Both the position numbers and the translations under genes were made by a program. From CAZHFA01 sp964534945 (GTDB lineage Bacteria; Bdellovibrionota_C; UBA2361; CAKMMH01), in contig CAZHSB010000046.1 of NCBI GenBank assembly GCA_964534945.1, positions 1 to 13,327 of the forward strand: 13,327 nt of DNA, written 5' to 3'. Within the stretch, counting starts at the first letter, position 1, and every line of letters starts with the position of its first letter. The notes beneath the pieces are model-generated. The model made no database searches, was not told the origin of the DNA, and worked only from the letters and a program-made list of their open reading frames with translations. Below are positions 7,348 to 13,327 of this stretch, piece after piece.

Positions 7348-8596
7348 TTTTTATCAGTAACCATTTTTATAATTTTCTTGATTAACATTTCTGGTTTTTT
7401 ACTATTTTGAAACAGAACTCCTCCTTCATTAGCTACAGCTCCTGTTGTTTTTATATCTCTCCAAAAATCACCAGGGTTTTGCATTAAATTATCATCAGCA
7501 AAAATTATTTGAACTCTTGGTTGCTTTGCATTTCTATCGAAGTCAACTTTATATAAATATATTAAGCCAGAATTTGAAAGCGCCGCTGCAATATCTTGCC
7601 CACTTATATTTTGTCTCTTTGCTAATGAAAAAACACTCGTAGAGCCAACAGCCTGTATTATCCTATAAGCATTATCAAATTTCCACTCTATTTGTTGTTC
7701 AATTGGAATTTTTTTTTCGTTAAAAAATGACGATATTGTTTTTATTTTTGCATTTTTTAATAATGAATTACACTTAGAAATATCTGCTTGTGACACATTT
7801 TCCTTTTGTGTTAAATTTTTAATATCACTTATTTGTTCATTCGTTAAATTATCTAAATAATGTTTATATTCATTATTCCATTGTTCTATGTGAACTAATT
7901 CAGGAGTTAACTTGGGCATGTTTTGTTTTTTATAAAACAATACATATTCCTTTAGCTTGGGCAATCTTTTATCTGTATGAGCCATTTTCACACCTGAAGC
8001 TTCTGACATTTTTACGGCTATACAATTAACAAAATTATTTCTTCCAAAAATTTCATCCATTAGTACTTTTAAATAAGCTTGTTCATTATCATCAATTTGA
8101 ACAAAAATACATCCATCTTCTCTCAATAAATTTCTTAAAATTTCCAATCTTCTTTTCATCAACGAAAGCCAAAGAGAGTGTTCAACATTATCATCATAAT
8201 GTTCAAAAGCACTTCCCGTGTTATATGGAGGATCTATATAAATGCATTTAATTTTTCCAGTAAAATCTTGTTCAANNNNNNNNNNNNNNNNNNNNNNNNN
8301 NNNNNNNNNNNNNNNNNNNNNNNNNNNNNNNNNNNNNNNNNNNNNNNNNNNNNNNNNNNNNNNNNNNNNNNNNNNTTATATGGAGGATCTATATAAATGC
8401 ATTTAATTTTTCCAGTAAAATCTTGTTCAAGTGCTTTTAAAGCAAGTAAATTATCGCCATGAATAAGCATATTTTCCGTATTTTTATCACCATATGATTT
8501 TTCTGGTCTTTCTAATAAAATTCTAGGCTCAATTGGAAGTTCTTGATCATCCTTTCCCACCCACGTTAACTCTAATTTTTGCACTTTGTTCTTCAT
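6729..8596 (-). CDS. mod: Type III DNA adenine methyltransferase, Mod copy 2 (spans assembly gap)
   Basis: This is the first mod of the operon. The sequence is interrupted by 100 Ns with identical 55-base flanks. Deleting the Ns plus one flank (155 bases) brings the parts from 8596 and 6729 into one frame of 570 residues, close to the 582 of copy 1. As written, with the Ns counted, the frame is broken. The N-terminal module has HGDNL and DPPY (70-73), and the C-terminal module has FLGSG (372-376), both as in copy 1. The central region, about residues 118-345, is unlike copy 1, so it should recognise a different site. The start ATG at 8596 has AAGGGA about 8 bases upstream and lies 13 bases after the preceding gene. 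The C-terminus and stop match copy 1. It is probably functional if the gap is artefactual. Confidence 0.85.
8098..8504 (-). repeat. Direct repeat of mod N-terminal catalytic module, copy B (contains the gap)
   Basis: This is the counterpart of 6348-6599 in mod copy 2. It is interrupted by the 100-N run at 8276-8375 and by a second copy of a 55-base segment. Apart from that it is identical to copy A. The repeat is longer than a typical short-read assembly k-mer, which explains why the assembly broke here. Confidence 0.85.
8276..8375. other. Assembly gap (100 N) flanked by an identical 55-base sequence
   Basis: The run is exactly 100 Ns, the usual placeholder for unknown length. Positions 8221-8275 and 8376-8430 are the same 55 bases, from the DPPY region of mod. 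An exact 55-base overlap is what a de Bruijn assembly with k=55 leaves at contig ends. The simplest reading is that the contigs overlap and nothing is missing. The alternative is that one or more further mod units are collapsed here. Confidence 0.9.
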
Positions 8597-8609
8597 CCAT
8601 TTTCCCTTA

Positions 8610-9071
8610 TTATTTCCACTCAAAATTCTCTAATCTGTTTCTTGGTATTTTATGCGAAAGCTCCTTATTTTGACACTTAACAGTTAAGGAAGAAGATTTT
8701 TCCCAACTAACAGATATACTACAAGCTGTTTTACATCTTAAAAAACTTAACTCATCTATATCTTCCCAAGTTAACGTACATATAGCTTCTCTTTCACATA
8801 CTAAGCAAATTAACACATTTGTTTCACAAACAGACCTTAATCTTGAAATATCGGTATAAGAAACAGTAAAATTACATCTTGATTTTTCTTTACGCCTACT
8901 TACATTGGATGTCGACTTTACAAATACCTTATACACTCCATCACTATCCGATACTTCATATTCTCCCCAACTATGTTCGCTAGTTTTTTCAAAAAGTTTT
9001 GCACTTTTTCCAGAGTTTCTCAATATCTGAATCATAACTGCACCATGATAAAACTCAAAATCTTTTAACAT
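8610..9071 (-). CDS. Cysteine-rich conserved-looking protein of unknown function
   Basis: This 153-residue protein matches no family I can name. It begins with a segment containing FYHGAV (residues 7-12), then beta-rich stretches (GVYKVFVKST, 45-54), and ends in IPRNRLENF. From memory it resembles small uncharacterised proteins found beside restriction genes, but I cannot verify that. It has eight cysteines (66, 82, 89, 92, 98, 113, 117, 133), including a CLVC pair at 89-92, which is unusual in this cysteine-poor neighbourhood and could reflect metal binding. No signal peptide or membrane segment is seen. AAGGAGAG sits just before the ATG. It lies 21 bases after the HEPN-like gene and 13 bases before mod copy 2, so it belongs to the operon. 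A structural or DNA-binding accessory role is only a guess. Confidence 0.8.
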   Translation of the reverse strand: MLKDFEFYHGAVMIQILRNSGKSAKLFEKTSEHSWGEYEVSDSDGVYKVFVKSTSNVSRRKEKSRCNFTVSYTDISRLRSVCETNVLICLVCEREAICTLTWEDIDELSFLRCKTACSISVSWEKSSSLTVKCQNKELSHKIPRNRLENFEWK

Positions 9072-9092
9072 TTCTCTCCTTATTAAAAAAAT

Positions 9093-9914
9093 CTACACTG
9101 CAATTTGAAAATTTTTATTTACAAATTCATCATATACAACTATCAATAAATCTAATTCTAACCAAGCACGTACAAAATTCTCATCCGTACCATAATTTAA
9201 AAAATTTTTATCACCATGTGATATTTTATTTCTAAATTTATAGTACTTTAATATGTCTTCCTTCGCTAAACGAGAAATTTTATCACCATGTAATAACACT
9301 TTATCAAAAATTATGTACTGAATAAGAAGTGCATTTCTTGCAAATTCACTTCTACATAAAAACTTTAAAAATTCTGCTCTTGTCATATCTTCTTCTTTAT
9401 CAGATTTCTTTTTTTTAAAATCTTGCGCTATGCCACATAGATCTTCAAACATCCCTGTTAATTGATTAGTTAAAACAGGAATTATTACATTTGCAAGATC
9501 GCGAATCTTTATATCTTTTGATAAAAAAATTTCTGTTGATTTTATTACAGATATTCTCTCTTGCAATCCACCTATAGTTTCCCATTCTTTTATCAATTGT
9601 TTTATTTTTTCAAATTTATTATCAGTATAATATTTTACGATAACCTTATTTTTTTGCTCTTCTTTTTCTTTTAATATTTGTTCAAATAAATTTCTATCTC
9701 TAACATACCAACCTTTTTCCATAATTTCAAAATCCTTAATCGCTAAAAACAATGAGTTCAAAAAACTCTCAGAAAATAACTTTTCCATTTTTACAGAAAC
9801 TTCATTTAATATCTCTTTTAGTCTTGCAAATACATCACTTTTTAAAAAAACATTTATTATGGTATCAATATTATTTAATGTTACAAATTTTTCTTTTAAT
9901 AACACATCGTTCAT
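9093..9914 (-). CDS. Helical protein with a HEPN-like RNxxxH motif
   Basis: This 273-residue protein is predicted to be mostly alpha-helical, with a charged Lys/Glu-rich middle. Near the C-terminus it has YYKFRNKISHGD. Arg228 and His233 form an Rx4H motif with Asn after the Arg, the signature of HEPN-fold ribonucleases found in many toxin and antiviral systems. A hydrophobic helix (AWLELDLLIVVY) follows. The assignment rests on this motif and general helical character only, so it is tentative; a non-catalytic HEPN or a coincidence is possible. A longer reading starts with TTG at 9926, but ATG at 9914 is preferred: it overlaps the SNF2 stop as ATGA, and GGAGAG lies 4 bases upstream (9919-9924). 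Tight coupling to the SNF2 gene suggests the two products act together. Confidence 0.8.
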   Translation of the reverse strand: MNDVLLKEKFVTLNNIDTIINVFLKSDVFARLKEILNEVSVKMEKLFSESFLNSLFLAIKDFEIMEKGWYVRDRNLFEQILKEKEEQKNKVIVKYYTDNKFEKIKQLIKEWETIGGLQERISVIKSTEIFLSKDIKIRDLANVIIPVLTNQLTGMFEDLCGIAQDFKKKKSDKEEDMTRAEFLKFLCRSEFARNALLIQYIIFDKVLLHGDKISRLAKEDILKYYKFRNKISHGDKNFLNYGTDENFVRAWLELDLLIVVYDEFVNKNFQIAV

Positions 9915-12814
9915 ACCACTCTCCAACGAATTAAAAACAAATCTTCCTCTTTAATATTTTGTTTTAAGTTAGCCTCTATTTTTCTAATAAGATCATCTTT
10001 TTGCTGATCAACAAGATCTTGAGAATCAAAAAGCTCTTTACGCATTTTATTACGTTTTAGTTCCATTTCTTTTATCGCCTTTTGTTCAACAAGTTTGTCT
10101 TCTAACTTTAAAATTTTTCTTGATTCAGTTTTTCTTGTTTTTATATCTTTATCAATTTGTTTAAGTGCAATTTCAAGACTAGCTTTTTTATCCTCTGCCC
10201 AACTTTCAAGTTTAGACATCTCCTTATCAAAAAAATTAGAATTTCTATCAGATATATAAATCAATTTCTCTTGTTTTTGCTCTTCTATTTTTTCATTTAA
10301 TTTTTCAATATTTACATTATTTTTTACAAGATTTTGTAATTCTGCGTCTAAACTAAACATTTTTTTGCATTGTTCCTCATCAATTATATTGTCTTTGTCA
10401 TCATATCCTGCAAAAAAAAGATAATTTTCTTCTTCAAATGCCTGAATAGTTATATTTTTTAAAATCATCCAACCAGATTTTCCAATTAAACTTTCTAAAA
10501 TTGAAATTTTTTTACTTTTATTATTAGAATAATTAAAGACTAACTCCTTGATATCTAATTTTTTATTTTTATAATTTTCTATAATCTTTTCAGCGAGAGG
10601 ATGCCCAATACGATATGTATTTGCGCACTCTCCATCTTGACAAAACTTATACAAACCAAAGTTTACACATATATCTTGAAACGGATTCTTTTCTAAAATA
10701 AAAGATTTCTGAACTTCATCAAATTTTGCATAACCATTTAAATAAATTTTTGTTATATTCCACAATTGTTCATTAAATTTATTTAAGAACTTTTCCGTAA
10801 AATTTTTACTAATTTGTAATTTCTCAGCAACCTCTTCATCAAAATTTTCAAGAAGTTTTCGCCTCGTAAGTAACATTTCTTCATCTATTTTACATTCCAT
10901 TTCTTTTTGAAGATCATCGAATTGTTTATTAATCTCATCTTCCGTTCTACAAGATTGTACAATTTGAATAATTCTTTTTTCAAAATCTAACCCCGCCCCA
11001 GTAGTTCCCAAAATTTCGTCACTTGTTCCAAATACTCCACTAAATAACATAAACTTTTCTTTTAATAATTCGTAAACTCTCCTATCTGCCGCATTTTTCT
11101 TATTTAAAAAATTAACAACAACAACATCGTGCTTTTGTCCATATCTGTGACAACGTCCAATCCTTTGTTCAATTCTTTGAGGATTCCACGGCAAATCATA
11201 ATTAACAACTATAGAACAAAATTGTAAATTTATTCCCTCTGCAGCAGCTTCAGTTGCAATCATAATTTCAGCATTATCTCTAAAATATTCAACCAAAGCG
11301 GCTTTCTTATTTGCAGTATTTGAATTTGAAATTTTATCTGTTCCTTCATATTTTTTTAACCATTCTTGATAAATTTTTTTTGATTTTACATCATTATTTG
11401 ACCCATTAAATAAAATAATTTTACCTTTATATTGAGTATTTTCTAAAATTTCACTTAAATATTCTTGAGTCCTTCTTGATTCTGTGAAAATTAATGCTTT
11501 TTTATTCCCTCCATTTTTAGCATTTTCCACAAAACCACGCTCCAATGCTGTTAATAGCTTATTTCCTTTAGAATTTTCTTTGATTTCACTAGCTAACTTA
11601 TAAAAATATAAAAGCAAATTATATTCTTCTTTCATTTCAGAAATTTCATCATCTGTATACTCTTTTTCTTTTACGCTATCTTCCGATTGACTGTCGTTAC
11701 CATCATCTTCTTCATCAATCCATTCTTCTCTTATTTCTTCATAATTTTCTATATTTTCAGATAGCTCTTTTTCTAACTCATCTTTATCCTTATCTTTGCC
11801 ATTTTTATGAAAAAAAATTACACGTTGAAGTTTTTGTGCTAATCCACCCAGTGTTTTAGATATAGCATATGTAGACGAAGCTAATAATTTCCTTAAAATT
11901 AGTGTCATTAAATTTCTTTGACTTTCAGGTAAGGCATATAGCCTATCCCTTTGTAAATAAGAACTAATCCCTTCATATAACTCATGTTCTTTTTCTGTTG
12001 GGAAAAACTCTTCAGTAATTGCAATTCTGTTTGTATATTTTATATATTCTAGAACTTGTTTTCGTAATGTCCTTTGACATATTGGAGAAATTCTTTCTTT
12101 TAATTCTTTAAAATTTACTTCCTTATTAACCTTACCATACTGTTCTTTAAAACTTTTAACATCACCAAAAATATGATCATCAATAATACCGACTAAACCA
12201 TAAAGTTCCAGCAATGAATTTTGAAGAGGAGTTGCCGTCAACAAAATTTTATTTTTATCTAAAATGGAATTTTTTATATTATTGGAAATTTTATTTGATG
12301 ATTTATAAACATTTCTAAGTCGATGAGCTTCATCAATTACAACCAAATCCCAACTTGTTTTTCTTATATATGAACTTTTACTACTTGCAAAATTATATGA
12401 ACATATAACTATCTGATCATTTTCAAATGGATTAAAATTTCCTTTTCTTATTTCCTCATTAAAAGATTTTGTTTCTAATATTATAGATTTTAAGAAAAAT
12501 TTTTCTAACAGTTCCTGTTGCCATTGTTTCCTTAATGACGCTGGCATAATAATCAATATTTTTCTTTTTCGCTCTGCCCAATACTGAGAAATAACTATTC
12601 CAGCTTCAATAGTTTTTCCTAATCCAACTTCATCTGCCAATACAGCTCCCTTAGAAAAAGGTGAATTAAAAGCAAATAATGCTGCGTCTATTTGATGAGG
12701 GTTCAACTGGACTTGTGCTTCTGATAGTGTACCAACAAATTTTTCTATTGTGTCAGCAGAATATTTCCTTGTTAGTTCATGAGCAAAATATTTTGCGTGA
12801 TAATCTGTTTTCAT
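9911..12814 (-). CDS. SNF2-family DNA helicase/translocase of a defence operon
   Basis: This 967-residue SF2 ATPase of the SNF2/RapA-like group probably translocates on double-stranded DNA without unwinding it. The N-terminal lobe has ADEVGLGKT (60-68), MPASLRKQW (90-98), the DEAH box (161-164) and LTATPLQN (192-199). The second lobe has ALIFTESRRTQ (440-450), ATEAAAEGINLQ (520-531) and QRIGRCHRYGQ (550-560). A highly acidic insert at about 340-400 separates the lobes, and the last roughly 130 residues are a charged coiled coil. All ATPase motifs are intact. The start is supported by AAGGA about 9 bases upstream. It is the first gene of the operon and overlaps the next by 4 bases. Related helicases occur in DISARM (DrmD) and next to other restriction systems, but the DISARM partners DrmA and DrmB are absent here. 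Confidence 0.93.
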   Translation of the reverse strand: MKTDYHAKYFAHELTRKYSADTIEKFVGTLSEAQVQLNPHQIDAALFAFNSPFSKGAVLADEVGLGKTIEAGIVISQYWAERKRKILIIMPASLRKQWQQELLEKFFLKSIILETKSFNEEIRKGNFNPFENDQIVICSYNFASSKSSYIRKTSWDLVVIDEAHRLRNVYKSSNKISNNIKNSILDKNKILLTATPLQNSLLELYGLVGIIDDHIFGDVKSFKEQYGKVNKEVNFKELKERISPICQRTLRKQVLEYIKYTNRIAITEEFFPTEKEHELYEGISSYLQRDRLYALPESQRNLMTLILRKLLASSTYAISKTLGGLAQKLQRVIFFHKNGKDKDKDELEKELSENIENYEEIREEWIDEEDDGNDSQSEDSVKEKEYTDDEISEMKEEYNLLLYFYKLASEIKENSKGNKLLTALERGFVENAKNGGNKKALIFTESRRTQEYLSEILENTQYKGKIILFNGSNNDVKSKKIYQEWLKKYEGTDKISNSNTANKKAALVEYFRDNAEIMIATEAAAEGINLQFCSIVVNYDLPWNPQRIEQRIGRCHRYGQKHDVVVVNFLNKKNAADRRVYELLKEKFMLFSGVFGTSDEILGTTGAGLDFEKRIIQIVQSCRTEDEINKQFDDLQKEMECKIDEEMLLTRRKLLENFDEEVAEKLQISKNFTEKFLNKFNEQLWNITKIYLNGYAKFDEVQKSFILEKNPFQDICVNFGLYKFCQDGECANTYRIGHPLAEKIIENYKNKKLDIKELVFNYSNNKSKKISILESLIGKSGWMILKNITIQAFEEENYLFFAGYDDKDNIIDEEQCKKMFSLDAELQNLVKNNVNIEKLNEKIEEQKQEKLIYISDRNSNFFDKEMSKLESWAEDKKASLEIALKQIDKDIKTRKTESRKILKLEDKLVEQKAIKEMELKRNKMRKELFDSQDLVDQQKDDLIRKIEANLKQNIKEEDLFLIRWRVV

Positions 12815-12888
12815 TATTTTTCCTTATTTTTTCTTTTATGCATTAACAAATACTAAAAATTAAATTATTACAATCAATTGCTTTTAAT

Positions 12889-12912
12889 AGAGAAAATTAC
12901 TGTGTTTTCTCT
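12889..12912. promoter_or_regulatory. Inverted repeat upstream of the defence operon
   Basis: A perfect 8-base inverted repeat (AGAGAAAA at 12889-12896, TTTTCTCT at 12905-12912) has an 8-base centre. It lies about 75 bases upstream of the SNF2 start, in what is probably the transcribed leader or the promoter-proximal region. It could be an operator or a leader hairpin. Neither strand shows a T-run long enough for a convincing terminator. Confidence 0.4.
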
Positions 12913-12915
12913 TCA

Positions 12916-12935
12916 TTAAAGATTAGTGTCTTTAA
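12916..12935. promoter_or_regulatory. Inverted repeat overlapping the possible operon promoter
   Basis: A perfect 7-base inverted repeat (TTAAAGA at 12916-12922, TCTTTAA at 12929-12935) has a 6-base centre. It is followed by the palindrome GATTAATC (12936-12943). It lies between, and overlaps, the candidate -35 and -10 elements of the SNF2 operon, where a repressor site would be expected. This is positional inference; no regulator gene is seen in the window. Confidence 0.4.
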
Positions 12936-12949
12936 GATTAATCCGTCAA
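12920..12949 (-). promoter_or_regulatory. Candidate sigma70-type promoter of the defence operon
   Basis: On the minus strand TTGACG (12949-12944) is a good -35 match. After 18 bases TAATCT (12925-12920) is a poor -10 match. A transcript starting near 12913 would have a leader of about 100 bases before the SNF2 start. The call rests mainly on the -35 hexamer in an AT-rich region and is weak. Confidence 0.3.
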
Positions 12950-12982
12950 GTACTGATACCCCAATAAATACCACTTTGTCTG

Positions 12983-12996
12983 TTTATAATTATAAA
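12983..12996. repeat. 14-base perfect palindrome in the divergent intergenic region
   Basis: TTTATAATTATAAA is a perfect palindrome near the middle of the 12815-13210 gap. It contains TATAAT-like sequence on both strands, but no -35 hexamer at proper spacing was found on either strand. It may be a protein-binding site or simply a product of AT-rich composition. No gene was recognised in the rest of this roughly 400-base gap. Confidence 0.3.
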
Positions 12997-13095
12997 AATC
13001 CCTTACACTCAAAGGTATGAAAAATTTTGAAATCAGAAATAACTCTATGAAATGAATCCTTTTAAATAGTGAAAATTATCTAATTTATCTTGTAT

Positions 13096-13125
13096 TTAGC
13101 AGTGTGTAAGTGTAAATTTTATACT
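13096..13125 (+). promoter_or_regulatory. Candidate promoter of the prolyl-tRNA synthetase gene
   Basis: TTAGCA (13096-13101) and TATACT (13120-13125) are separated by 18 bases, upstream of proS on the plus strand. The spacer contains a tandem GTGTAA repeat (13104-13115). Transcription would start near 13132, giving a leader of about 80 bases. There is no T-box signature (no AGGGTGGNACCGCG-like element). Confidence 0.35.
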
Positions 13126-13126
13126 G

Positions 13127-13159
13127 GAAACGATGATTCCAATCTTTTATTGTCGTTTC
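13127..13159 (+). promoter_or_regulatory. Inverted repeat at the start of the proS leader
   Basis: GAAACGA (13127-13133) and TCGTTTC (13153-13159) are a perfect 7-base inverted repeat around a 19-base centre. A smaller GGAA/TTCC pairing (13126-13129 with 13137-13140) would compete with it. It could be an operator just downstream of the candidate -10 or a leader hairpin. There is no evidence for a known riboswitch class. Confidence 0.3.
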
Positions 13160-13210
13160 TTACGGAACAATTAATCTAAAAATTTTTTCAAATAAAAATA
13201 GGAAAATCAA

Positions 13211-13327
13211 ATGGCTTTACAAAATACTCGAGAAAAAAATTATCCTGAATGGTATCAAAACGTTATTTCTGCAGCAGATATGGCAGAAGTATCTTCTTCT
13301 CCTGGATGTATGGTTATGAAACCGTGG
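13211..13327 (+). CDS. proS: Prolyl-tRNA synthetase, N-terminal fragment
   Basis: The first 39 codons of a gene run off the right edge. The peptide contains YPEWYQNVI (residues 11-19), AADMAEVS (21-28) and GCMVMKPW (32-39), the N-terminal signature of the short, archaeal/eukaryal-like class of prolyl-tRNA synthetase also found in many bacteria. The enzyme charges tRNA(Pro) with proline in the cytoplasm. The start ATG at 13211 has AGGA 7 bases upstream (13200-13203). It is transcribed divergently from the defence operon. The catalytic motifs lie beyond the window, so integrity cannot be judged. Confidence 0.85.
   Translation, partial: MALQNTREKNYPEWYQNVISAADMAEVSSSPGCMVMKPW

Noticed and set aside
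4922..8504. Insertion sequence or transposon as the cause of the mod duplication
   Set aside because: No transposase gene, terminal inverted repeats or target-site duplications are seen; the repeats are coding modules of mod, so tandem duplication with recombination explains them.
8234..8623. 129-codon frame reading through the N-run
   Set aside because: Its end after the Ns is out of the mod frame (it would read unrelated residues), because the N count is a placeholder. The first part belongs to mod copy 2.
9752..9934. Plus-strand 60-codon frame opposite the HEPN-like gene, and similar plus-strand frames opposite the other genes
   Set aside because: They are antisense to well-supported genes, lack ribosome binding sites or known motifs, and those inside the mod repeats simply recur with the repeat.
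12841..13210. CRISPR array, tRNA or T-box riboswitch in the intergenic region
   Set aside because: No regularly spaced repeats, no cloverleaf and no T-box core sequence were found; only short inverted repeats.

Overview
The window is strongly AT-rich bacterial DNA. It uses ordinary stop codons (TGA ends the SNF2 gene) and clear purine-rich ribosome binding sites. A partial class II prolyl-tRNA synthetase of the form lacking the long bacterial insertion, a GH13 alpha-glucosidase and a NUDIX hydrolase frame a large defence operon. The taxon cannot be fixed from this; a low-GC fermentative or host-associated bacterium is plausible.

Layout. Positions 1-403 (minus) hold the start of a NUDIX hydrolase. 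Positions 415-2094 (minus) encode a GH13 oligo-1,6-glucosidase-like enzyme. A 180-base gap follows. From 12814 down to 2275 (minus) runs one compact operon, in transcription order: SNF2-family helicase (12814-9911), a helical protein with a HEPN-like RNxxxH motif (9914-9093), a cysteine-rich 153-residue unknown (9071-8610), Type III DNA methyltransferase copy 2 (8596-6729, interrupted by a 100-N gap), a 14-codon relic of the restriction gene start (6736-6692), Type III methyltransferase copy 1 (6691-4943), and the Type III restriction subunit Res (4950-2275). Junctions are overlapping or a few bases apart, so the block is probably co-transcribed. Positions 12815-13210 are a divergent intergenic region with several inverted repeats. 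A partial prolyl-tRNA synthetase gene starts at 13211 on the plus strand.

How it works together. The two Mod proteins share nearly identical N- and C-terminal modules (catalytic motifs DPPY and FxGxG) but have unrelated central target-recognition regions, and there is one Res. This looks like a Type III restriction-modification system that gained a second specificity by tandem duplication. The duplication carried the first codons of res with it, leaving a scar between the two mod genes. The SNF2 ATPase, the possible HEPN ribonuclease and the unknown small protein sit in the same operon and are likely accessory parts of a composite defence island.

Assembly caution. The 55 bases on each side of the N-run are identical. 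Removing the Ns and one 55-base copy restores a single open frame of 570 codons for mod copy 2, so the gap is probably an assembly-graph artefact inside a repeat. A collapsed extra mod unit cannot be excluded.
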